Shown piece after piece: positions 24,227 to 32,300 of a DNA stretch of 36,313 nt. How positions within the stretch are numbered: the stretch's first letter is position 1; every line of letters begins with the position of its first letter. Under the pieces are notes generated by a model. It made no database searches and had not been told where the DNA came from. It saw only the letters and a list, made by a program, of their open reading frames with translations. The stretch is from an uncultured Clostridia bacterium (GTDB lineage Bacteria > Bacillota > Clostridia > Oscillospirales > CAG-272), in contig CALWTU010000011.1 of the NCBI GenBank assembly GCA_944384515.1, forward strand, positions 1 through 36,313. Direction: 5' to 3'. A program made the translations under genes and the position numbers.

Positions 24227-25402
24227 ATGGCTGATGTACTTGACGCTTTCAAGGAAAATCAAACAACAAATACAGTTGACGCCACCAAAAAAATGAGGAT
24301 AGGCATTATAGGAACAGGATGGATTGCAAACGCGCATATTGCTTCATATCTTAAGCAGCCCGATGTAGAGATTGTTGCAGGTGCTGATTTAATCCCCGGC
24401 AAGGCTGAGGCTTTCTTTAAAAAGCATAAGGTTGAGGGTGTTAAATGCTACACTTCCGGCGAGGAGATGGTGAACGACAAGTCTTTGAAGCTTGACGCTG
24501 TTTCGATTTGTACATATAACCGTCAGCACGCACCCTGCGCAATTCAGGCACTTAATGCGGGCGTTCACGTTCTGCTTGAAAAGCCTTTTACGGTTACAAC
24601 GGAGGAAGCTATCGAGGTTATGAAGGCAGAGAAGAAGAGCGGAAAGGTTCTTTCTATCGGCTTCCAGCCCAGACTTGATGACAACATGATTATGGTTAAG
24701 GATATTGTTCAGTCCGGCGTACTCGGTAAGATATACTACGTTCAGACAGGCGGCGGCAGACGCCGTGGAATTCCCACTCCTTTCGGCACAACATTTATTG
24801 AGGATGAGACAGCGGGTCTCGGCGCTCTTGCAGATATCGGATGCTATTCTCTCGATATGGTTCTCAATGCGCTCGGATATCCCAAGCCCCTTACCGTGTC
24901 CGGTGTTAAGACCGATTATTTCGGCAAGGATCCCAACTATATCGGTTATAAAAACTGCGGTCATCCCGAGTATTACAAGAAGTTCGGCGTAGATGATTTT
25001 GCGGCTGCATTTATTCGTCTTGAGGGCGGAATTATAATCGACTTCCGTATCGCATGGGCTATGAACCTTGATACATCAGGAGACACGATTATATACGGTA
25101 CAAAGGGTTCACTCAGAATTCCTTCAACCGAGTGCTGGAACGGAACTATCGGCGGCGACCTTACGATTTATCACGAGGTTGCGGGCAAGCAGGTTGAGAC
25201 AAAGATACCTCAGATTTTCCCCAAGCCCGGCGATCCCTCGAACTTTGACAAGAAGATTCGTACATTCCTTGACGCTTGCAAGTACGGTAAGCCCGCTCCC
25301 GTTCCGACAAGCGAGATTATCTACAACCAGGCGATCCTTGACTCTATTGCAAAATCAAGCGATCTTTGCAGAGAGGTTGAGGTAGTAATTCCCGAAATTT
25401 AA
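24227..25402 (+). CDS. Gfo/Idh/MocA family oxidoreductase
   Basis: A 391-residue NAD(P)-dependent sugar or inositol dehydrogenase-type enzyme. The Rossmann fold starts at about residue 23 with RIGIIGTGWIANAH. The family motif EKP lies in HVLLEKPF (Lys119, catalytic). The C-terminal alpha/beta domain starts around 145 and carries the conserved DIGCYSLDMVLNALG stretch with the substrate-binding region. The first 22 residues form a polar extension before the Rossmann fold. GGAGG precedes the ATG. The gene pairs with a TIM-barrel isomerase/epimerase, as in inositol- and keto-sugar-processing pairs; the substrate is unknown. Confidence 0.87.
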   Translation: MADVLDAFKENQTTNTVDATKKMRIGIIGTGWIANAHIASYLKQPDVEIVAGADLIPGKAEAFFKKHKVEGVKCYTSGEEMVNDKSLKLDAVSICTYNRQHAPCAIQALNAGVHVLLEKPFTVTTEEAIEVMKAEKKSGKVLSIGFQPRLDDNMIMVKDIVQSGVLGKIYYVQTGGGRRRGIPTPFGTTFIEDETAGLGALADIGCYSLDMVLNALGYPKPLTVSGVKTDYFGKDPNYIGYKNCGHPEYYKKFGVDDFAAAFIRLEGGIIIDFRIAWAMNLDTSGDTIIYGTKGSLRIPSTECWNGTIGGDLTIYHEVAGKQVETKIPQIFPKPGDPSNFDKKIRTFLDACKYGKPAPVPTSEIIYNQAILDSIAKSSDLCREVEVVIPEI

Positions 25403-25441
25403 CCGTAATTTTATTACGATTTCAAATCATAAAACACGCAA

Positions 25442-25464
25442 AAAGGTGCCTTGTCGGCACCTTT
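25442..25464 (+). other. Intercistronic hairpin
   Basis: AAAGGTGCC/GGCACCTTT (25442-25450 and 25456-25464) forms a perfect 9-bp stem with a 5-base loop between the dehydrogenase and isomerase genes. No T tract follows on the plus strand, so it is more likely a processing or partial attenuation structure than a full terminator. Its arm shares AAAGGTGC with the hairpin at 24037. Confidence 0.55.
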
Positions 25465-25481
25465 AAAGATAGGAGATAAAT

Positions 25482-26318
25482 ATGAAAAAATTTAAAGTAG
25501 GCATACAGTTATACGGCGTTCGTGATGCGATGGCTGCGGACTTTGAGGGCACTCTTAAAAAGCTTTCCGAGATGGGATATGAATATGTGGAGTTTGCGGG
25601 TTATTACGGAAAGAGCAGTAAAGAGATAAAGGACTGCCTTGACAAATATAACCTCAAGTGCGTGTCTGTTCACCAGAGTATTGATTTTTATGATGAAAAT
25701 CCGCTTGACAAGATAGAATACCTTAAGGGCTTCGGAGTAAAATATTCGGTTATTCCGTGGTACGAAAAGAGTTTGCTCAGCGACAAAGAGACTCTCGCAG
25801 ATACTCTTGAGAAATTTAATAAGATAGGCAAGCTGCTCTCTCAGAACGGTATGAAGCTCGGATACCATAACCACGACTTTGAGTTTGACAAGATAGACGG
25901 AAAATATATACACGACTATATATTTGACGGAGTGAAAGAAGAGTATATCGAGCCTGAGCTTGATACATGCTGGGTGCGCTATGCGGGAATAATGCCTCAG
26001 GATAAAATCGGTGAGTTCAGCGGTAGAGTTACACTCCTTCATCTTAAGGATTTTGTATGCGACAATATGAGCGGCGGACCTGTTTATGACCTTATCGACT
26101 CTACAGGCAAGGGCCTTGGTGCAAAGGGATCGGGTAACGCATTTGAGTTCCGTCCTCTCGGCAAGGGTGTGCAGGACTTTGCGGCAATTCTCGATGCGGC
26201 AGAGCGTGCAGGTACGGAGATCGTTATAGTAGAACAGGACAAAACAAGCCTTGGACTTACAGAACTTGAGGCGGCAAAAGTTTCAAGAGATTATCTGCGC
26301 GACACATTCGGAATTTGA
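25482..26318 (+). CDS. Sugar phosphate isomerase/epimerase-like TIM-barrel protein
   Basis: A 278-residue protein of the xylose-isomerase-like TIM-barrel superfamily (AP endonuclease 2 family, as in IolE/IolI). Metal-site residues are suggested by GYEYVEFAGYYG (Glu), KLGYHNHDFEF (His), EPELDTCWV (Asp), LLHLKDF (His, Asp) and IVIVEQD (Glu). No signal peptide is present. It follows the Gfo/Idh/MocA gene after 79 bases and probably acts on the same metabolite. A ribosome binding site AGGAG precedes the ATG, and a terminator follows at 26423. Confidence 0.85.
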   Translation: MKKFKVGIQLYGVRDAMAADFEGTLKKLSEMGYEYVEFAGYYGKSSKEIKDCLDKYNLKCVSVHQSIDFYDENPLDKIEYLKGFGVKYSVIPWYEKSLLSDKETLADTLEKFNKIGKLLSQNGMKLGYHNHDFEFDKIDGKYIHDYIFDGVKEEYIEPELDTCWVRYAGIMPQDKIGEFSGRVTLLHLKDFVCDNMSGGPVYDLIDSTGKGLGAKGSGNAFEFRPLGKGVQDFAAILDAAERAGTEIVIVEQDKTSLGLTELEAAKVSRDYLRDTFGI

Positions 26319-26422
26319 GCAGTAGGGATCGGTTTTGTTTTTATATACCGGCTTTACGATTTCGGTCTGAGAGCTTATCGTTTTTCACTGCTCGGTGAGA
26401 AAAAGTAAATTTTAAAGTAATG

Positions 26423-26446
26423 GGCCGCGATAGCGGCCCTCTTTTA
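26423..26446 (+). terminator. Rho-independent terminator of the dehydrogenase-isomerase operon
   Basis: GGGCCGC/GCGGCCC (26423-26429 and 26434-26440) with a GATA tetraloop, followed by TCTTTT. Confidence 0.85.
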
Positions 26447-26604
26447 ATGTGAGAGTTCGTTGAGCCTTAGCCCAACCTGAAATTAATTTCAAAATCTAAG
26501 ATGAGTTTTAAAGCTCATAATATATTTCAAAACGGAAAATGTCTTTGACAACTGGAAACAAATTTTAAAACTCAAAATCAATTTTCAAAAACGCCTTTGA
26601 AAAT
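26447..26604 (-). terminator. AT-rich spacer with weak hairpin at the end of the folate operon
   Basis: On the minus strand ATTTTCAAA/TTTGAAAAT (26581-26589 and 26596-26604) forms a 9-bp, AT-rich stem just at the stop codon of the tautomerase gene, followed by T-rich sequence. The spacer also holds a 14-base palindrome TGAAATTAATTTCA (26478-26491) and several TTTCAAAA/TTTTAAAA-like words. Termination is plausible but weak. Confidence 0.35.
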
Positions 26605-26945
26605 CAGAAGTTAAAGCCGTTATATCCCCAGTTTTCAACCTCGTCGTATTTTACATAAATACGGTCTTTTTTTATTTTGCATACACTGTTCATAATATCA
26701 CAAAGTTTTTCCGTGAGTTTTTCGTACTCGCCTTTTTTTGCACATCCGAAAAGCTTTACTTCGAGAATGGCACAGTCATCAAAGCTTCCTCTGAAAGCCA
26801 TATCCTTTCCGCCCTCAAAACTGAGCATAAGCCATTCTTCGCTTTTTCCGGGAATGATTTCTATTGCCTTTCCAAAATACTCCGTCAGGGCTTTTTTGTC
26901 ACCCTCGGTCAGTTTTACGGTTGTTTTTGTCTCGATAAACGGCAT
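26604..26945 (-). CDS. MIF-like tautomerase superfamily protein
   Basis: A 113-residue protein of the macrophage migration inhibitory factor/phenylpyruvate tautomerase family. The start is ATG at 26943-26945, with GGAG upstream inside the end of folC; it exposes Pro as the residue after Met (MPFIET), the catalytic base of the family. The longer frame starting 27 bases earlier would bury this Pro. Further matches are a Lys in the GKSEEW region (MIF Lys32 position), MAFRGS (MIF MAFGGS) and a C-terminal DRIYVKYDEVENWGYNG. It lies three bases from the folC stop, so it is co-transcribed under the THF riboswitch. The real substrate is unknown. Confidence 0.87.
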   Translation of the reverse strand: MPFIETKTTVKLTEGDKKALTEYFGKAIEIIPGKSEEWLMLSFEGGKDMAFRGSFDDCAILEVKLFGCAKKGEYEKLTEKLCDIMNSVCKIKKDRIYVKYDEVENWGYNGFNF

Positions 26946-26946
26946 A

Positions 26947-28230
26947 TCAGATCTCCTTTGTAATTTTTTCAAAATATCTTATTACATCGACATAGGTGTA
27001 AAGAGAACCGAGGCAGATAAGCGGAGTATTATCTTCCTTTGCAATCCTTACAGCGTATTCGAGCGCATTCTCGATACCGTCACGGCTTGTTGCGTCAACT
27101 CCGCATGATTTAAGTACATCCGCATATTCTTCAGCCTTCAGAGCTCTTGGATTACCGGGAGTTATTGTCACGGCCCTCGATATAACCTCGCTGAGCTTTG
27201 ATGCGATATAGTTGTAGTCCTTATCTCTTAAAACACCGGTGAGCGCATAGATTTTTTTATCTTTAAAATAAAATTTTATGCTCTCGACAGCCGCATCTAT
27301 TCCTTGGGGATTATGTGCACCGTCAAAGATTACAAGGGGGTCGTGTGAAATTATTTCAAATCTAGCAGGCCATTTTGCTTTAGATAAACCTTCGCGCAGA
27401 GCCTTTTGCGTGATACGGTAGCCGAGTGTTTTCAGTATATCCGCCGCCTCAAGTACAATAGCGGTGTTTTTGGGCTGATATAAGCCGTTAAGATGTATTC
27501 TGATGTGCAGGTGCGACTTATATGACAAGACAGCGCCGTCTAAGTCCGCAGTGGAAATTCTGAGCTTTGAGTAGTCCGTGGTGTAGTATTCCGCCCCCAT
27601 CTCTTCCGCTCTCGACTTTATGACGCTCTCTGCGTCTTTGTCCTCGCCTCCGAAAATTACGGGGGTGTTCTTTTTGATAATTCCCGCTTTTTCCCACGCT
27701 ATCTTGGGTACCGTGTCGCCTAAATATGCTGTATGATCAAGTGCAATGCCTGTAATTATGCTCAGCACGGCGGTGTTTATTATATTGGTAGAGTCAAGTC
27801 TTCCGCCCATGCCGACTTCAAGCACAACAATATCGCATTTTTCCTCATAGAAATACTCAAATGCAATTGCAGTGATAATTTCAAACTCCGTCGGCTTATC
27901 CTGCATCTTATCGACTATTGATTTTATCTTTTCGGTGAGAGCGGCAAGTTTCTCGTTTGAGATGTTTACTCCGTCAACCCTCATTCTCTCGTTGAATTCA
28001 ACGATATAAGGGGAAGTGTATAAACCTACTTTAAGACCGCATTCTCTCAGCACGGAGTGTAACATACAGGAAACCGAGCCTTTTCCGTTTGTACCTGCAA
28101 TATGGATAAATTTGAGTTTATCCTGCGGGTTTGAGAGCTCACTGCAAATATATTTGATCCTGTCAAGACCGGGATTACAGAATGTCGGGTTCACCCCGTG
28201 TATATATTCCAAAGCTTCCTCGTATGTCAT
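26947..28230 (-). CDS. folC: Folylpolyglutamate synthase / dihydrofolate synthase
   Basis: A 427-residue Mur-ligase-type enzyme that adds glutamate to folates or dihydropteroate. The P-loop is AGTNGKGSVS, the second signature is EVGMGGRLDSTNII, and the C-terminal domain has FDGAHNPQG. The length is normal. It lies 15 bases after folT. Whether it has both activities or only polyglutamylation cannot be judged; pairing with a folate uptake component favours trapping of imported folate by polyglutamylation. No other folate synthesis genes are in the window. Confidence 0.92.
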   Translation of the reverse strand: MTYEEALEYIHGVNPTFCNPGLDRIKYICSELSNPQDKLKFIHIAGTNGKGSVSCMLHSVLRECGLKVGLYTSPYIVEFNERMRVDGVNISNEKLAALTEKIKSIVDKMQDKPTEFEIITAIAFEYFYEEKCDIVVLEVGMGGRLDSTNIINTAVLSIITGIALDHTAYLGDTVPKIAWEKAGIIKKNTPVIFGGEDKDAESVIKSRAEEMGAEYYTTDYSKLRISTADLDGAVLSYKSHLHIRIHLNGLYQPKNTAIVLEAADILKTLGYRITQKALREGLSKAKWPARFEIISHDPLVIFDGAHNPQGIDAAVESIKFYFKDKKIYALTGVLRDKDYNYIASKLSEVISRAVTITPGNPRALKAEEYADVLKSCGVDATSRDGIENALEYAVRIAKEDNTPLICLGSLYTYVDVIRYFEKITKEI

Positions 28231-28245
28231 AAATCCCTCCGTAAA

Positions 28246-28800
28246 TTATTCTCCTTTGATAGAACCGACCTGCCTTAAAAATGCTTTGTTCTTGAGAAGA
28301 TAACCTAATATCAAACACTCTATTGCACCAACAATAACATAGTTCAGCAGTCTCCACAGCATGAGTATATATATCTTCATATCATAGAAGACAGCAAGAC
28401 CTATTGTCTTTATCACAACTGAGCCGACAATGTGTGCGATAATAACCGAAAAAATGATTTTTACATAGTAGTTTACATTAAAATGATTAAAAATCATATA
28501 GGCAAGACCTGAAACAAATCCGATAGAGGCGGCGCCCAAGGTAACTACAATATTGATATCGTATCCTACCAAAAGACATCCTACAAGATCCGCTACGGCA
28601 CCGATAAACATTCCGACAAACGGACCGAAGAGCATTCCTCCGAGTATTATAGGTGTGTTTTCAAGGCTGAAGCGCATAACATTTCCGACAGGGATCTGCA
28701 AATATTTTCCCATAGCGATGCTGAGTGCGCTGAGCAGTGCGGCACAAGCTAAAATTTTGATTGATTTGAACACTGCAAGCTTTGTTTTGTTTACATACAT
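28246..28800 (-). CDS. folT: ECF transporter S component for folate
   Basis: A 184-residue membrane protein with about six hydrophobic segments, the substrate-binding S component of an energy-coupling factor transporter. The AALLSALSIAMGKYLQIP start and the RFSLENTPIILGGMLFGPFVG stretch match FolT, and the upstream THF riboswitch supports folate as ligand. The shared EcfA/EcfA'/EcfT module is not in this window and is presumably encoded elsewhere. AAAGGAGG precedes the ATG; this site may be masked by an upstream CCTCC (28843-28847 on the minus strand). Confidence 0.9.
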   Translation of the reverse strand: MYVNKTKLAVFKSIKILACAALLSALSIAMGKYLQIPVGNVMRFSLENTPIILGGMLFGPFVGMFIGAVADLVGCLLVGYDINIVVTLGAASIGFVSGLAYMIFNHFNVNYYVKIIFSVIIAHIVGSVVIKTIGLAVFYDMKIYILMLWRLLNYVIVGAIECLILGYLLKNKAFLRQVGSIKGE

Positions 28801-28877
28801 AAAAAATACCTCCTTTGCACAGATTTACATCTTCCGTACCGTGGAGGCTAAAAATATAGTATGCGACCTTGGTAACA

Positions 28878-28972
28878 GTGGGATGCGAAGGATATACCGC
28901 AAGGCAAAGCCTATTCGTCCGTGCGACAACTCCCCGTTCACACAGCACTAAAGCGCATATCCTTCTACTCTG
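28878..28972 (-). ncRNA. Tetrahydrofolate (THF) riboswitch
   Basis: Read on the minus strand, this stretch carries THF riboswitch features: AGAGTAGAAGGATAT, then GCGCTTTAGTGC, GTGTGAACGGGGAGTTGTC and GCACGGACGA, closing with GGTATATCCTTCGCATCCC. The P1 helix pairs GAAGGATAT with ATATCCTTC. It lies about 80 bases upstream of folT, the classic target. The leader then holds CCTCC (28843-28847), which can pair with the folT Shine-Dalgarno GGAGG (28809-28813), pointing to translational control. The class was recognised by its conserved sequence, not by a covariance search. Confidence 0.88.
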
Positions 28973-28989
28973 TTAGTATGTATGTAATA

Positions 28990-29018
28990 AGTTTAGCACA
29001 AAAACTGCACGTTTACAA
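28990..29018 (-). promoter_or_regulatory. Promoter of the THF riboswitch-folT-folC operon
   Basis: On the minus strand TTGTAA (29013-29018), 17 bases and TAAACT (28990-28995) lie about 15-20 bases before the riboswitch, so transcription would start close to its 5' edge. Confidence 0.55.
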
Positions 29019-29214
29019 TAGCAATTTATTACAAATTTTATTACCTGAAAAAACCTTTATTTGAAATAGATTACAAAATGTTTTTTGTACTATGCTTTTT
29101 CAGATTTCAAAATATTAATTCACCGACACTTCACGCAAGATAAAAGAGAGTATTAAAAAATGTAATATGGCTACATAAATTATTAATGTTCATGTAAAAC
29201 TTTATTAAAAACTA

Positions 29215-29244
29215 TTGACATTTTTTATTGTACAATGTTAAAAT
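29215..29244 (+). promoter_or_regulatory. Promoter of the giant lipoprotein gene
   Basis: A perfect TTGACA (29215-29220), an 18-base spacer and TAAAAT (29239-29244). The leader to the ATG is about 60 bases, AT-rich, without an obvious hairpin. The stretch between this and the riboswitch promoter (29019-29214) holds no recognisable feature. Confidence 0.65.
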
Positions 29245-29312
29245 ATAGTTGGTGTTGGTATATTATAACAAAATAGTACATTATAAATTATAATTTGATA
29301 AAGGAGGCAGCT

Positions 29313-32300
29313 ATGAAATTTACGAGAAAAGCGGCAATAACTTTATTATCGGTCATCTTTGTTATCGTAGGAATGTTTGCGTTTAACTCCTGCGGTAACG
29401 ACGAGTGTTCTCATGAGTTCGGGGAATGGACTGTCACTAAGCAGGCTACCTGTCTTGAGGAGGGCACAAAGGAGAGAGTTTGCTCAAAGTGTAACGAAAA
29501 AGAGACTTTGAGCATTGAGAAAGGTGCGCATGCATTTGCGGATGCGACCTGTACCGCGCCGAGGACATGTACTGTTTGCTCGGCAACCGAGGGCGAGGCG
29601 CTCGGGCATATCGAGAAGACACCTGCTACCTGCACGGAGCATGCGGTCTGCTCAAGATGCAATCAGGAATACGGAGAACTTCTCGCACATGTATTTGACA
29701 AAGAAATTGCAGATGACAAATATCTTGTAAGCGAGGCAAATTGTCAGTCTGCGAGCGTGTACTCAAAGTCATGCGTATGCGGCGCTAAGGGAAGTGAAAC
29801 CTTCACTCACGGCGAAAAACTTGCGCATACTTTTGATAAAGAGGTTGCGGACGAGAAATATCTTGTAAGTGCGGCTACATGTCAGTCTCCGAGCGTGTAC
29901 TCAAAGTCATGTGCGTGCGGCGAGGCGGGAAGCGAAACATTTACGCACGGCGAGAAGCTTGCACATACTTTTGATAAAGAGATAGCTGACGATGAATATC
30001 TTGCAAGTGCGGCTACCTGTCAGTCCGCGAGCAGGTATTATAAGTCATGTCAGTGCGGCGAGGCAGGAAAGGAAACTTTTGAGAGCGGAGTGCCGCTGGC
30101 GCATAATTATGTTGAAATTTCGCGTACTCCACAGACTTGTACAGATGCACAAACCATTACATACAAATGTACAAATTCCGGATGCAACTCGCAGTATACC
30201 GAGACTGTAGGGGATAAAAAAGGACATAATATTCAGGATGTAACGCCTACAGAGATACTTGTTGACGGAACGACTTGTGAATATGTTCTGGTTTACATAT
30301 GCCATGACTGTAAAAAAGAGGTTGAGGGCGAACATGTATTCCACCACGAGTACATAGCCGAGATAACTCTGCCGGCGACTTGTAAGACAGGAGGACAAAA
30401 GACATTAACATGCGATCATTGCACTGATAAGCAGACTGTCGATATTCCGATAGATACAGAGACCGGACATAAGTGGCAGAAAGGCGAGGTTGTAAGCGGT
30501 GAGAGAGTTGACACATGCCTTCATTGCGGAGCTCAAAAAACCGTAAAGGTTTATGATGGAAACAATACATCAGAGACTCCTGTCAGAGAGTTTGAAAATC
30601 AGGAAATAGAGCTTAATGACGCAAATATCAGCTTGGACAGCGGAGTTATCGAGAGTATAGGAGATAAATCGGTTACCGTGTCGGCAGATAAATTTGTCGG
30701 AGACGACAGGCTTGATTTACCTGTAACCGAAGAGCAGCTCAAGCAGGTTGGCGACAGCCCGATATACAACTTTACTATCAATGACGGAAGCGTAAATATA
30801 TCTGATTTCGGAGACGGACTTGTAACAGTGACACTTCCGTATACGCTCTCTGTGGGCGAGGATGTAGACAGTATAGCGGTATGGTTTATCAACGAAAACG
30901 GCGAGCTTGAAGCGATAAAGGCTGTCTATAACGACGGTTATGTAACATTCAAAACAAATCACTTCTCGTATTATACCGTAACAAGACTTACTCCGGCGGA
31001 GAGATGCAGTCTTTACGGACACAATTATGTCAGCGCTGTTTTGGACGGCGGATGTACTGCGGATACATACGAGATAAGTGTATGCGTGCGTTGCCATGAT
31101 ACTAAGACTGTACTTGTAAATAAAGCTACCGGTCACTCATATACCGAATTTGTTGAAGAGGCGACCTGTACAGAGGACGGTTATACAGAGTTTACCTGTG
31201 AAAAGTGCGGATATTCGTACAGAACGAAGATAAACAGTACGGGGCACAACTGGCAGATCAAAGAGCAGAGTGAGTCTACATGTACCGAAAACGGAAGCGT
31301 GACATACTGCTGCGAGAGATGTGACGAGGAGTATACCGAGTTTCTGCCGAAGGCGGCGCATGATTTTACCGATACAGTGATACCGCCCGCATGCGAGAGT
31401 GAGGGATATACTCTCCATCAGTGCAAAAACTGCAGCTACGCCTATAAGGACGGCATAACGCCGATGCTCACGCACAGTTATGAGCATTCCTTTGTTTGGG
31501 CAGATGATTTCAGCAGTGCAAAGCTTGTGTTCGTGTGCAGTAACAATTCCGAACACAAGATAGAAATTGACTTGGTAGTCAAGGTTGAGACATTTAAGGG
31601 CGAGTGCTCTGACTTTACAAGAACAGTATATACAGTATCAGTTACATACAACAAGATAAATTATACAGATGTTAAAACCGTCGAGACGGGAAATCCGTCG
31701 CACACATTCTCAACCGAGTGGAAATATGACGGCGAAAATCACTGGCATGAATGCGTTTGCGGCGCTAAAACCGACATCGAGGCACACAGCTTCGGCGAAC
31801 AGACGGTTACAATGGAACCTACCTGCGGCAAGGACGGTGAAGCGGTGCAGACATGTGCTTGCGGAGCAAAAAAGGTAACAATTCTTCCCGCAACGGGTGA
31901 GCATGTATTTGTTGACGGCGTTTGCACAAATTGCGGTGCATTGGATGAGGGAGGATTTTATACATCTCTTCTGAAATCCGCTCTGAGCATGGACAGCTTA
32001 AAAATAGAACTTGAAGATTTGATGTTTAAAGCTCATATTCCGAGTAAGGATATGCCGGGAGAATGGGATGTTATCGGAAGCATTGAAGCTGTAAATATGG
32101 CAGAATTGACAGTGGGCTTTGAAGACGGAATAATATACGGCGGAGCAAAGGGAAGCTTTATTGTCTTTAATTACGACAACAACGGTAATACCTTAGTTTT
32201 CAACTTTGAGGCTGTAATTGAGGGTGAATACCTTTACATTATATATGAACCCCAAGAGGCTGATCAACAGGCAGACAAAACTCAGATTAAAGTATCTGTT

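Noticed and set aside
29688-30101. CRISPR-like regular repeats
   Set aside because: The 138-bp period has no spacers and the units encode an uninterrupted 46-residue protein repeat.
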